From: Hygrophila difformis
Lineage: Eukaryota > Streptophyta > Magnoliopsida > Lamiales > Acanthaceae
Length of the DNA: 64,000 nucleotides
NCBI GenBank assembly: GCA_030278955.1
Contig: JAOANR010000006.1
Location: 24,373,763 to 24,437,762 of the forward strand
Reading direction: 5' to 3'
The translations under genes and the position numbers were made by a program. The notes under the pieces are model-generated. The model had not been told where the DNA came from and ran no database searches. It was given only the letters and a program-made list of their open reading frames with translations. The first letter of the stretch is position 1, and each line of letters begins with the position of its first letter. Shown one piece after another: positions 1 to 14,710 of the stretch.

Positions 1-234
1 GCTGAATGCTTTAGACACAATGGTATACCACATATTGGCATGTAATATTATTTGAAACATGTCTGGTACAACTTTAGATTTGATAAGAGGTAATTTTGTA
101 TATGGTTTCAGTATTTGAAACGATCCATCTGAAGGTTGATTTCAATACGTGATACCATGTAAATGCAAAAGAAGTAACTTTCGCAGGTTCTTATTTATTA
201 TAGATGGCTTCTTATTCGATGTTGATGCATAAAC

Positions 235-2225
235 TTCATATTTTGATTATTTGTGTTTCATTTAACATAAACAATCATATTGGTTCGTTTAGTGTAAATT
301 AAAGTGTTTGGATGCCATTAATGAGCTCAAATCAACAATTTAGTGTTCGACTATTTGGTTTCCCAAGAACACACTACCGCATGCCTTGGAATACACCGGG
401 CATAATGTCTGAGATGCACTCCTTTACTGGATGTAAGCACATTCTTCAGTCATTCCTTACATAGTGGAAAGATGGCAATTTGGGGCACATAGGGTTGGGG
501 GAATGTGTTTATGAAGCTTATTCGTGCTTCATTTAACTTAAACAATCATATTGGTTCGTTATTAGTGTAAATTAAAGCGTTTGGATGCCATTAATGAGCT
601 CAAATCAACAATTTAGTGTTCGACTATGTGGTTTCCCAAGAACACACCACCACATGCCTTGGAATACACCGGTTATAATGCCTGAGATGCACTCCTCTAC
701 TAGATGAAAGCACCATTCCATCAGTCATTCCCCACATAGTGGAAATATGGCAATTTGGGGCACATAGGGTTGGTGAATGTATTTATGAAGCTTATCCGTG
801 CTTCATTTAACATAAACAATCATATTGGTTCGTTGTTAGTGTAAATTAAAGTGTTTGGATGCCATTAATGAGCTCAAATCAACAATTTAGTGTTCGACTA
901 TGTGGTTTCCCAAGAACACACCACCACATACCTTGGAATATACCGAGCATAATGCCTGAGATGCACTCCTCTACTGGATGTAAGCACCATTCCTTCGGTC
1001 ATTCCTCAAATAGTGGAAAGATGGCAATTTGGGGCACATAGGGTTAGGAGAATGTGTTTATGAAGCTTATTCGTGCTTCATTTAACATAAACAATCATAT
1101 TGGTTCGTTATTACTGTAAATTAAAGTGTTTGGATGCCATTAATGAGCTCAAATCAACAATTTAGTGTTCGACTATGTGGTTTCCAAAGAACACACCACC
1201 CCATGCCTTAGAATACACCGGACATAATACCTGAGATGCACTCCTCTACTGGATGTAAGCACCATTCTTCAGTCATTCCTCACATAGTGGAAAGATGGCA
1301 ATTTGGGGCACATAGGGTTGGGGGAATGGGTTTATGAAGCTTATTCGTGCTTCATTTAACATAAACAATCATACTGGTTCGTTATTAGTGTAAATTAACG
1401 TGTTTGGATGCCATTAATGAGTTTAAGTCAACAATTTAGTGTTGGACTATGTGGTTTCCCAAGAACATACCACCACATGCCTTGGAACACACTGGACATT
1501 GTTCTTGTGATGTACTCCTATACTTGGAGAAAGCACCATTCCTTTGGTCATTTCTCACACAGTGGAAAGACGCATATTTGTGGCACATAGGGTTGGGGGA
1601 ATGTGTTTATGAAGCTTATTCGTGCTTCATTTAACATAAACAGTCATATTGATTCGTTATTAGTGTAAATTAAAGTGTTTGGATGCCATTAATGAGCTCA
1701 AATCAACAATTTAGTGTTGGACTATGTGGTTTCCCAACAACACACCACCGAAGGCCTTGGAATACACTGGACATTGTTCCTGTGATGTACTCCTATACTT
1801 GGAGAAAGCACCATTCCTTTGGTCATTCATCACACAGTGGAAAGACGCATATTTGTGACACATAGGGTTGGGGGAATGTGTTTATGAAGCTTATTCGTGC
1901 TTCATTTAACATAAACAATCATATTGATTCGTTATTAGTGTAAATTAAAGTATTTGGATGCCATTAATGAGCTCAAATCAACAATTTAGTGTTGGACTAT
2001 GTGGTTTCCCAACAATACACCACCGAAGGCCTTGGAATACACTGGACATTGCTCCTGTGATGTACTCCTCTACTTGGAGAAAGCACTTTTCCTTTGGTCA
2101 TTCATCATATAGTGGAAAGATGCATATTTGTGGCACATAGGGTTGGGTGAATTTGTTAATGACGTCTATTCGTGCTTCATTCAACATAAATAAACATATT
2201 TCTTCCTTATTAATGTAAATTATGA
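235..2225. repeat. Tandem array of seven ~274-bp units
   Basis: The same unit recurs with its marker GGATGCCATTAATGAG near 310, 583, 857, 1132, 1406, 1681 and 1956, so the period is 273-275 bp, with a partial unit on the left. Each unit also carries the conserved block CTTCATTTAACATAAACAA. Most units hold a ~60-codon open frame ending at GGCACATAG. Because the period is not a multiple of three and the units sit head to tail, I read these frames as by-products. Units 1-4 share GTTCGACT and units 5-7 share GTTGGACT, so two blocks amplified separately. No transposon ends were found. Confidence 0.9.
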
Positions 2226-2602
2226 ACAAACAAATTTAGTGGGGACCACAACGAATCAGTACCAATCATAATAGTATTCATATTCGTTATGTATGGTGCT
2301 ACCATGAGGAACCATTGGTATCATAAGAAACGAGTGTATGTGTTCATGGATTTCCCCTCAAATAATGCAGCGGGGACCACAACCATCAATTCATGAGAGG
2401 ATTTTTGACAGGAAACCTGCCAAGTGCAGAGAAGAATCTCTGAAAAGAAACTTTTTGTCATTCTCACACTTCTCAAGTTTGACCCATCTTGTCATCTCTC
2501 ACTCCTCCCATCTCTATATTACCTATCTCTACCCATAATTTTCAAAGCATCCATCTTTCTAACACTCATATTTTTTCCTACTTCAACCTAAACCCATAAG
2601 CG

Positions 2603-3088
2603 ATGGTTTATAGCTGCAGGAATTCTCAAAACACAATTGGAAGAATGGCGGCGGATCGACACACGCTAGATTCCATGTATTTACGATTTCCGCGCGGCGT
2701 ACGGTGTGAATGCGGTCACAGGGCTGATACTCGCGTTATCGAATCAATGCTAAACGGGAATGAGGGAAGGTTTTACTACTCTTGCCTTCGTCATGAAAGA
2801 CGCATATTTGTTGGTTGGGTAACACCATTCAGTGCACATTTTGTACCTATTGAGCCCACACCCAATCCCACACAAGAAGACATGCAAACGAACTCCATAG
2901 ATCCAAGTCGGGGTGTGCCTATATCAACCGACTCGGTTATGGAAGGAATGAGTCTGCTGCATGCCACCAACGAAAGTGGTGGTGGTGAAATGCACGCCGT
3001 CATTGAAGCTGGTGGTGGGGAAATGTATTGGAAACTTTGTCGTTTTGTGCTTGTATTTGTGTGGTTAATTCATGTAATCGCCAAATGA
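2603..3088 (+). CDS. Small GRF-type zinc-finger-like protein, 161 aa
   Basis: The single-exon frame begins at an ATG; a second in-frame ATG (MAADRH, 2645) is an alternative start. Residues ~36-75 resemble the plant GRF zinc finger, a nucleic-acid-binding module: a C-x-C pair (RCECG), then NGNEGRFYYSC, then an aromatic-W segment (RRIFVGW). The usual fourth cysteine, just before the F-x-W segment, is absent, so metal binding is uncertain. The C-terminus (LCRFVLVFVWLIHV) is hydrophobic enough for a single membrane anchor, which many plant GRF proteins have. The coiled coil often seen between finger and anchor is missing. It follows directly on the tandem array. It could be a real small gene or a transposon-derived fragment. 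No intron is evident and its function is unknown. Confidence 0.5.
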   Translation: MVYSCRNSQNTIGRMAADRHTLDSMYLRFPRGVRCECGHRADTRVIESMLNGNEGRFYYSCLRHERRIFVGWVTPFSAHFVPIEPTPNPTQEDMQTNSIDPSRGVPISTDSVMEGMSLLHATNESGGGEMHAVIEAGGGEMYWKLCRFVLVFVWLIHVIAK

Positions 3089-3719
3089 AATGTCGGATTG
3101 TTCGCACACTTTTTGTTTCCGTATTCCATTAATATTAACATACACGAACAGTGGTATATATTCGTTCATGACGTATTCCATTTGTTTCATTACAGTATGC
3201 ATATACACGAACAGTGGTATACATATCATAGAATGAGATTAATAATGAACAAGTCCATTTCATAACAGTTAACATCATCCCAACGTGGGTGGAGAAGAAT
3301 TAATTCCTTCAGGCGGTTCGAAAACCGATGAGGTTGGACAAGACATAAAGTAAAAAAGTCTCTGTCACCCTCCATCATTATTTGCACTATTTCTTTGCTT
3401 CAAGGGCATGATAGTCTTTTCGCACTTATTTATTTTGAAAGAAACTCAAAAATGTTGGGAGGTATCTCAATGGAAGTATTATAGTATAGGGGTATTACAC
3501 TCTCAGTATTTTAGGACTGGGTATTAAAGTGCAATTTTCCGATGAAAAATAGGAGGTGTAACAAACAAATTACTGTAAAAAAGAAAATCCGATAATAATG
3601 AATGAAGCAAGGAGTAATGACCCAAATCCAACGGCGCAAAATGATCGTCCTACTTTTATGAAACACAATATGAGCCGTATATTCCCAAGTCCCCCCAATT
3701 CAATTCCGGCGGTTGCCTT
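3089..3719. other. Intergenic, mostly featureless
   Basis: The segment AACAGTGGTATA occurs twice (about 3148 and 3203) in a short duplicated stretch downstream of the GRF-like frame. I see nothing else recognisable before the Aux/IAA promoter. Confidence 0.6.
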
Positions 3720-3725
3720 TGTCTC
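3720..3725 (+). promoter_or_regulatory. Candidate auxin response element (TGTCTC)
   Basis: TGTCTC is the classic ARF-binding auxin response element. This copy lies 433 bp upstream of the Aux/IAA start codon, a family commonly induced by auxin. A six-base match can occur by chance, so its function is inferred from context. Confidence 0.35.
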
Positions 3726-3945
3726 ACCGGTGTCCCCCTTCTCCCCCGACACACTGCTGACCGTCCCCGTCACACGCCCTCCGCAATAATTGCTTCCCAC
3801 GCGCACATGAACCTGTCCAGTGACCTTCCCTCGCGCGTATCCACACGAACAGGCGCGTCGGCCCCACCACCCTTCACTCTGTCACCAAATTCATGCACAC
3901 CTCGAATCTGCCAACAGCCAATCCAACCCCAACCCCAACCCACCC

Positions 3946-3953
3946 TATAAAAC
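3946..3953 (+). promoter_or_regulatory. TATA box of the Aux/IAA gene
   Basis: TATAAAAC lies in a C-rich promoter about 207 bp upstream of the ATG. Transcription would start near 3975, leaving a pyrimidine-rich 5' leader of about 175 nt. Confidence 0.6.
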
Positions 3954-4152
3954 TTCTCCCCCAAATGCCCAAACCCTAACTCAAATTCATCATTCACATT
4001 TCTCAATTCTCACCACTAATATTTGCATTTTCAATTCCAATTTCGGTTTTGATTTCACCCGCTCAGTTTTTCCTTGCTCGAATCTGCTTCGATTTGGTTG
4101 GTTTTCGTTTACCAGAGGAAGGAGGCGTTGAATTTTAAGTATTTCTGAAGAA

Positions 4153-4956
4153 ATGGCCGCAGTTTTCGAGAATGATTTGAATCTGAAGGCGACGGAGCTG
4201 AGATTGGGGCTGCCTGGCTCGGACGAGCAGTCTTCTTCTTCGTCTACACCGAAGAGCAACAAGCGATCCTGTTCCGATTTGGATAGCTCTGCTCAGAATG
4301 GAGCAAATTCGAAATCCGCTGCACCGGCTCCAAAGTAAGTTCGTATATACGACTCTCGGTCTCCGTTCGATTAATTTCGTTTACCAGGGCATGTACGTCC
4401 ATGTAAATTTCGGAATTCATTGATCTAAGATATGTAAATTTCGGAATTATCTATCTAGGGCACAAGTAGTTGGCTGGCCGCCGTTGCGTCCCCAGCGGAG
4501 AAACGCTCTCCTGTCGCAGAAGAAGTCGGAATCCGACGGATCTGGAATATTCGTGAAGGTTAGCATGGACGGTGCGCCTTACCTGAGGAAAGTTGATCTA
4601 AAGCTGTACGACAACTACGTCAATCTGCTCAAGGCCTTGGAGGACATGTTCAAGTGCACCATAGGTAATTAAATCAATCCTGATCCAACAATTAATTGAT
4701 TAATTGCTAAATAACCAAATATCTCAAAATTAATTCCAAGATCTTGAATCTGACGAATCTTTTTCCAATATTTTCATCAGGGGTGTACTCAGAAAGAGAA
4801 GGGTACAACGGATCTGAATACGCACCAACATATGAAGACAAAGATGGGGATTGGATGCTGGTTGGTGATGTTCCATGGGAGATGTTCATCACTTCCTGCA
4901 GAAGATTGAGAATCATGAAAGGGTCAGAAGCTAAAGGGTTGGCCTGCGGCTTGTAA
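4153..4956 (+). CDS. Aux/IAA auxin-response repressor, 187 aa
   Basis: Exons 4153-4334, 4459-4664 and 4781-4956 join in frame (564 nt) and all introns are GT-AG. Aux/IAA proteins are nuclear repressors that bind ARF transcription factors and are degraded through SCF-TIR1 when auxin is present. All four family regions are visible: the EAR motif LRLGLPG (residues 16-22) that recruits TOPLESS; the degron VVGWPPLR (64-71); and the PB1 interaction domain, with its basic face around FVKVSMDG (from ~92) and its acidic OPCA face [14 protein letters not shown] in exon 3. The ending MKGSEAKGL is typical of the short IAA1-IAA4 clade, as is the length. The degron core reads GWPPL rather than the usual GWPPV, and the following residues (RPQRRN) also differ from the common RSYRKN type. 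A TGTCTC element and a TATA box precede it. Confidence 0.95.
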
Positions 4957-5404
4957 GTTGTTGAACAGCAGGCAGGAGCCCAAACAAGGGTATTCTTGGA
5001 ATTTCACAGAGGAGAAAGGTACATAGAAGGCATATATATATATATAGGCGACCATTTGATGATGGCTGCGACTGCACAGGAGATGAGGAAAAAGGAGTTT
5101 AATTGTTGACACCATATACATATATGTACAAAAATATAGGGACTTTTTTTTAATTGATGAAATCAGTTTCTTTTTGGTGTTTTTTCCCCTTTCACATATA
5201 CGTATGTATTTGTAATACTTGCAAGAACGTTAATTATAGGTTATGAATTATACAGTTCATGTTGGGGTTTTCTTTTTTCGGCCTTCTTTTGATGGATTCT
5301 TTGGTTTAATCATTATTTCCTCCTCCTCTTGATAAATATATATACACAAATAAATGCACTAAAAAAAGGCGATGGTGAAATTAAAGTTATACATACATAT
5401 TATA

Positions 5405-5668
5405 TACTTCCTCCGTTCCTAAATAAATGCAACATATCCACATTTCACGCAATCCAATGTATATTTTTAATCCATAATAACTCAAATTCCACACAAGTAA
5501 AAATTATGAAAATTTGATATTCTAAATCTATGCGATTAGACGAATCCAACAAGATCTCACTTGACTATATTTATCTTATATAATTGTATTAAAAAGTCGA
5601 ATCAAAACTACTCAATGAACAGTGACAAAAGTCAAAACGTGCAAATAAAAAAGAACGGAGGTAGTACT
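5405..5668. mobile_element. Stowaway/mariner-like MITE
   Basis: The ends are inverted: TACTTCCTCCGTTCC on the left and GAACGGAGGTAGTA on the right, with TA at the borders as expected for Tc1/mariner-type MITEs. The interior contains the core AAGATCTCACTTGACTATA, which recurs in most other MITEs of this window. It lies downstream of the Aux/IAA gene. Confidence 0.8.
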
Positions 5669-6670
5669 ATATTGATTATTCGATGGAGATAAAACAGTTT
5701 CCTTTTCCTTGGATGGACGAAAAAAGACCAAATTTCATAGTATGAATTGAAGATGCAAAGATTGACGCTGAGTTCATATAACTCATAATCAAGGCAGGCT
5801 TTAGCTTAAGGTTAGATCTACTATTGATGATTCCATAACTAATAATTTAGCTATTATTGCTTCATAAATAAGATAATAGGGGTAAATATAATTTCATTGA
5901 ATCTCCATTGAAAAGTTGAATCATGAAGGCTAAGGTTATTGTAGGAAAGACATTTTTTTAATGCAAGTTTGTATACAAGCAGATATATATATATATATGT
6001 AGAGAGAGAGACGTAATAAAGTTTTTCCCTTGTAGTAATGGTTAGTCAATGGTCGTGATGGTCTTAATTATGGTCGCGGTGGCTGTTATTTCCAGGAATC
6101 AATCCCCTATGCTATGTATAGCTTCGTAGCCTCTTCAAATGGATTCTTTATCTCTGTTTGATTTCAAGATCCTTCCTCCATCACACATACAACGAAAATT
6201 TTATTTTTTTCATTTCGAGAAATATATATATAAAAAGACTGTTTCATGATAAATTTCATATCTTAAGTATTTTTAGCTGCATAAGCATAACCTATACAAA
6301 TTAGACAAAGGAAGAAAAAGATATAAGGATCTCAGCATGGGTAGGGTTTAAGCACTAATTATACTGTATTAATTGTATTTGGTGAAAAGTGAAAGAGAAA
6401 CTGGCGCAATAATTTGCACTCCGAACCCAAACCGATGGAATGGTACTACAAGTCTCCAATCTCTACTACTACTACTCGTATTGGGCCTTAAAAGTCTTGG
6501 ATTATTGGGCCTACTAATAATAAATAGCCTTTTTACAAAGAAGCCCTTTTTTTTTTTTTTTACGCTTTGCATTCCCATATCTTCATCTACATCCTCACTT
6601 GATCAATTCTTCATCCTTGACAGTTTTCTCGACGATTGAGCTTCCAAATTTTCAGTTCCAGGGGGAAAAA
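5669..6670. other. Intergenic region upstream of the complex I gene
   Basis: It contains a short (TA)n/(GA)n microsatellite near 5982-6012 and, from about 6580, a pyrimidine-rich stretch that is probably promoter and leader of the next gene. No gene is seen. Confidence 0.6.
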
Positions 6671-9377
<2,707 letters not shown>

Positions 9378-9915
9378 GTGCTGACAAGTTTATAATATTC
9401 TCCCTTCCTAATAATTAATGATGACGATGAAGGATTATCCCAAAGTGTTTATTTCCTTCTGTGTCGGTAGTTGAGTAGTACTTATTACGTTAGATGAGTT
9501 TATGTCTTCTCCAGACACGAGAAGACTTGTAATCTGCATGATCAAATGTTTCTTACCCCGGCAAAATAGTATTGGGTTGGCGCAATAAGGCGTTGAATGC
9601 CTGAAAACTTGCAAACTTATGGCTATACATAAGTTAACTCTGATTTTTTGTTACGCCAATTATTTCTTAGAAACTAGAGCCGCCACATGGCAAGCTCAAG
9701 CTTATGTTGCTTCGACATTTTTTTCTGAAAAGCCGAGGCCAAATAATAACAAAAGGAAAAAGAGAAAATAAATCAAAACAACTAAAAAGAGATTACGGGC
9801 TGGGGTCACTTAAAGTCTGGGGACACGCTGGATGTATTTGATTTAAATAAAATTTTGTTAAAATAAATATTACTTACAATTCAAATAATTTAGTTAAATT
9901 TAAGTGCCCTACAAC
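9378..9915. other. 3' flank of the complex I subunit gene
   Basis: This holds the presumed 3' UTR and AT-rich intergenic sequence. I see no gene or repeat. Confidence 0.6.
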
Positions 9916-11028
9916 TAGGGTGGAAATAAGCTAGGCACAGACTTGCACGGCTTAAGCCTGCGTTGTTTTTTTAAGGCCCGAGCATGACCTATTACCTTCG
10001 ATAGCTCTATCTGATAGGGCTAAGTCTGACTTATATATTTAAATAGACTAGCTTTTAAGCTTGATTAAGCATATTTCAAAATTAAGTTAAAATTCTTTTA
10101 TATATGCCCGGATGTAATTATAAAATTGGAATACATAATTTGAACAAGTCTTCATCCACAACTATTTATATACGGGTAGGGGTGGGCGTCAGATCGGGTT
10201 TGGTGGGTTAGTCGGGTTCGGGTTAATCGTGTTTGAAAAATTATTAGCCAACCATTTCCCGACAATGGTGAATGTCGGGCACCCACCTCTCTTTTTAATT
10301 TTTTTTCTTTTTATTTTTTTTAATTTTTTTTTTTCCTAATGAAAAAATGTGTAAATAACAATGAAAAAAAGGCAATCATATATACAACTACATCATGAAA
10401 CAAAAGCAAACCCACAATATAATGAATAGATGATTGCAATGCAAAACGAGCCGTTTATCTTTAATTAAATAAAATCATTGTTAAATATCTATATAATTTT
10501 ATTAAAAAAATTAAAAGCTCATAAAATATTTGGGTAATTGGCTCCAAACTCTTACTCAAAAAATAAAGTATCTCTTCCAAATGAGACTTGGTCTTGGATA
10601 GTTGGATATATTTTAAAAAAATAAAAAATAAAATAGAAAAATAAAAAAATTGGTCAAGCACATTACTCAAAAAATCGGGGAATCCGGGTTTATTTATGAA
10701 ACCCGACACCCGACCCGAACTATTAGTTTCGGGTTCGGGTACCCGACTTCGGGTTTTTCCTTTTAGAAAACCCGACCCGAGCACATTATTTTTTTGGGTT
10801 CAGGTTGGGTACCCGATTAACCCGACCCATTTGCCTACCCCTATATACGGGGAAAAGAATTCTAAATATTTTAAAAAGCAATATAAGATCAAATTAATAA
10901 TTACTTCTACCTAAAATATAATACCACATATTCCTATGTAGTAAACATAAACATACTAATAACAATGATAAATAGGCCGGTCTGGTAGGCCTAATAGGCT
11001 ACTTAAAAACGGTCTATTCCCACCCCTA
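9916..11028. mobile_element. Non-autonomous hAT element (outer), interrupted
   Basis: The left end TAGGGTGGAAATAAGC and the right end GGTCTATTCCCACCCCTA form the inverted-repeat type common in plant hAT MITEs. The flanking 8-mers CCTACAAC and GCTACAGT agree at 5 of 8 positions, consistent with an old target duplication. A second hAT element sits inside at 10177-10843. The interior is rich in GGCCTA/TAGGCC words also found in the element at 15939-16612, so the two are one family. Confidence 0.75.
10177..10843. mobile_element. Non-autonomous hAT element (inner), 667 bp
   Basis: It begins TAGGGGTGGGCG and ends TTGCCTACCCCTA. It is flanked by a perfect 8-bp duplication TATACGGG (10169-10176 and 10844-10851), the size typical of hAT transposition. 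The interior carries many GGGTTCGGGT-type words and no transposase frame. Confidence 0.92.
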
Positions 11029-11465
11029 GCTACAGTCCTTGAATGGCCAGGCCATGAGCATAAGATTTTGGACCCCAAGCTACTTCAAAGTTCAGGATGA
11101 ACATATCAACTCTTAACAAAATTGGAATGATTTTGATCCAAAAGAAAACTAGATGATTAAATAGCATTAAAATCTTATACTGAAACACTAACAGGTTACA
11201 GGAACAGAAGGATCTTTCGATAAGCCTATATTTAACTGAAATGATGCAACAACATCCAGGTGAATGAATATCAAACTCATTGACTGAGATACAAACAAAA
11301 CACCAGAGTGCTTGCCATATCCCACTGCAGTGAGCTCAAACTTATTGCAAGTTCTTGAAATGATGCATAAATGATAGGTTCATGTGGAAGCTTTATATTC
11401 AAGTGATAATACAGGGAGATATTGAAAATACACAAACAGGCGATGCTATTTCATCAAAAGATACT

Positions 11466-14400
11466 TTAATACCTTCCGGATGCCACTGATTCGGCAGAGA
11501 ATAGGTACTTGACTCTTGAAAGGACAGAGTCGTGTGCAGGATCATATGGATGGTCCTTGGAAGGAATCTCCAAGATTGCTGGGACAGGCTTGTTGTAGCT
11601 GTCTACCAGAAATCTGATCATATTTGCAACCTGAAATGCCAGAACATGTTACTGTAAACCTGAAAGTAAATTATATTCATGGCATATTCCTCAGAAGGGG
11701 TTAGCAGAAAATGTCAATGATGCTTACGTATTGGCTGATCATCACAATTGCTATGTCTTCTCTTGTGGTGAATTCTTTGAACGCATCCTCAATCTGTTTT
11801 ACAGTTGTTTCTAAATGAAAAGTAGGGGAGTTAATTATCACATAGCAAGGCAACCACAACACAAGTTGAACTACCAATAACCAATGGATGCAGTGACTAT
11901 CTTAGGATGAAAGCATTAAGAGCAACACAATACATTTTGTTCGTCATTGTTCTGGGTCTCAAGCATGTAGTTCTATTATCCCTAAAATCCAGAATTGCAT
12001 ATATGGAATTGGTATCATGGTTCAAGACCACCACCACTAAATGCACCAGTAATTCTATTGCTGCAAGGCACAATAAGAAAACAGCAAAATGTTGGATATA
12101 ATTCAAATAAAATGTCAAACCAGAATGCGTGTTGTGCACTATTCCAGTCAAGGGTTCAAACTTCAAACCTTAGCGTGTAATACAATTTTTATAGTTGGCG
12201 AATCTTGTTTGTTTGCTGACTAATATTAGTAGTATTCAAATTGAATAAAAAGAAAATCTTCAAACTCAAAACAGCCTCAATATCAACATGTGGAGCATTA
12301 CAAGGATGCATTAAGGAATTGATGGCAATTCTTTGAATAAAAAGAAAAGCAAAAAAAAAAGCATACTTGCTTCCACAATAAGGTAATTTGTTTTCCTCCT
12401 CAAATCAACATTTCCAACTCCAGCAAGCAAAAACCCAGTAACCGTGTCCTACATGACCAAATGTACCATTAGCAACATATACCATGCCAAAAGACAAAAG
12501 GCAAGGTTCTAACTCCCCAAAAAAAGAAGTGAAATTCATGTGACCTAAAACAAGACTCTATCAAAATTTTAAATAAGGCACTGTCATAATAAAACTCTAG
12601 GTGTTTTGCAGAAGATCGTACAATCATGTTACGGAAAAGCTCTCATCACAATAAAATAGACAACATTGTTTCGTGAAAAGCATGACTGAAGGGATTAAGG
12701 TCATGAATTTATGATTGATTTCCTTGTATATTTGTGGCAATGAATGAACACAGTTCATCGTCTCTGAACTTATCGTAAGAAAATGTGAAAAAATAAAAAT
12801 TTAGCTTCTCTTCCGTCTCTAAAGCCTCAACAACTTCCACCTCACCCCTTTCCTTTCATCCTCATTATCTGTCCACTTTATCTCCGTTCTTCTCTCCAAC
12901 TCCCTCACTTCTTATCTTTACTTTTCAGTCCATCATCTCTCAATTTCCTTAACCCCATCACTCTCTCAATGTACATCATCTTTCTCTTAAGAATATCTTT
13001 TGGTACATCAATTAAAACTAGGAACAGTTATAATACCACCAATTCATAAATGTTATATTAATATAGACTAAGGGGGTGTATTGAACTCGGATTATAATAG
13101 ATTAATAATAATCCAGGGATTCTACTGGATTTTTTAAATCCATGGATTATTCCCAATCCATATAGAAATTCATATGGATTCTTTTAGAATCCAATTAGCT
13201 TTTTTTTATTTCTTTTTGTGGTGTTGGATTTCATGATACATAGTTTATACTACGAAATTCTTTAAAATCAGCGAGTTATTAAAATCCTATAATGTCTTTG
13301 AATACATTCAGATTTTAATTGAAATCCAAATTGAATACCCGAGCATATTTTAAAATCTCAATTGAATACACCTTGGAGTATTGTTTATAATCTGAATTGA
13401 AGACCTTCTCAATTGAATAACTATTGATTCAAGACTACAAAAAATCTTAACAAAGTCCTAATATAGTACATCCCTTAAAGCTTTTCTCAAGTTTCAACTC
13501 TGTATAGATATCAGGATGTTCCAGAGACAACAATCAGAGACAACTGAATTCTGCTGCATCACAATCCTTGCAGGTAACAGCAGCTTGAAGGACACATAAA
13601 GTCTTGCAAATAGAGTGTAAAAAAAAAAAAAAAATCGGAATTAAGTGATTGATTTGCAACAATTCAAAAGTTCGTCCGTGGCAATGGGCCGGTTTCGGGA
13701 CGGGGAGTAGCATCCCCGTCCCCAAAACCGTTAGCATTTTTAATCCCCAAAACTGGCGATCCCCGTCGGGGCCTTTATCGGGGATCCCCATCGGATACTA
13801 TAATTTCCCCGATCCCCATCGGGGACCTTATCGGAGATTCCTTACAAGCCAACTTTTTTTTTTTCTTTTTCCCGGTAATTGGAATGGTTGGAGCCATATC
13901 ATAGGAGACAACTTTCAATATAAATCATAGTATATCAAAATACACATATAGATTACTTAACAATAAATTAATCAACATCAAAAGTTCATAATAATTTCCA
14001 ATATATAATCAACTCATCAAACTAATGGGATTTGATAATTATTTTTCACTTTGCAAAGGGTTGGGACGCCGGGTGGGGAATACTCTATACTACTAAAATA
14101 TATCAGGGATGAGCCGATTAATTAACCACTAAAGCAAGTCCTTATCCTTTTTGTAATAATTTTAGAATATGTTATGTAAAATTTATAAAATATTAATTAT
14201 AATATATAAAAATATATAATAAATAATATATATGATATATAGGGGATGGGCCGGGGCGGGGACTACTTCCCCATCCCCATACCCGTCCCCGATAAAATCC
14301 CCGAAAAACTCCCCAATCCCCGGCCCATCCCCGATAGCACTCCCCCAAAACCATACCGAAAATTTGGTTTTCGGTTTTCACCATTGGGTATGAGTTTTAT

Positions 14401-14710
14401 TGCCATCCCTACGTCCCTATTGAGCTATGCTCAGAAACACCACATCAAAACTGTTAAGACCTATATATCCCGGCTCACATTGATTATCAAAACTGTTAAG
14501 ACCTATATATATCGGCTAGCAATGTAATCAAGATAGCCAGAAAAATCCTCTAACCCTAATTAATAATTAACTTCGCAGAATCCGGATAAACACAAAGCAC
14601 ATAAAGCTCCAATAAACATAGGAAAAATTAAGCCACAAGAGCAGTACCTCGTCTGCGATCATTGCTATGAGCGCTGAGCTGCTCGTGCGGATCTGAGGTT
14701 TGTTCGCCAT
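11466..14710 (-). CDS. VHA-F: V-type proton ATPase subunit F, 130 aa
   Basis: Four exons on the minus strand: 14710-14648, 12448-12367, 11810-11728 and 11630-11466, totalling 393 nt in frame with GT-AG introns. Subunit F belongs to the central stalk of the vacuolar proton pump and couples ATP hydrolysis in V1 to rotation. Family landmarks are intact: the N-terminal [10 protein letters not shown] strand, [11 protein letters not shown], the NYLIVEAKTT turn, and the C-terminal block [19 protein letters not shown] with [12 protein letters not shown]. Length is close to the ~128 aa of plant orthologues. Exon 1 ends exactly at the ADE/DTV junction. The 2.2-kb first intron contains at least two transposons. 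No defect is seen. Confidence 0.96.
13071..13375. mobile_element. MITE in VHA-F intron 1
   Basis: Inverted ends GGGGGTGTATTGAA (left) and TTGAATACACCTTGG (right) enclose about 300 bp. The interior has inverted segments built on AATCCATGGATT-like words. Class is uncertain; PIF/Harbinger-like is possible. No target duplication was established. Confidence 0.5.
13672..14412. mobile_element. hAT-like MITE in VHA-F intron 1
   Basis: The right end TTGCCATCCCTA is a hAT-type terminus, and the left end GTGGCAATGGGCCGG matches its complement imperfectly. Both arms are crowded with CCCCGTCCCC/GGGGACGGGG-type words. CGTCC-like flanks are seen on both sides, but a clear 8-bp duplication was not established. 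Confidence 0.6.

Noticed and set aside
859..2140. 60-codon frames repeated in the tandem array as a family of small genes
   Set aside because: The repeat period is not a multiple of three and no promoter or homology is evident. Kept only as a note on the array.
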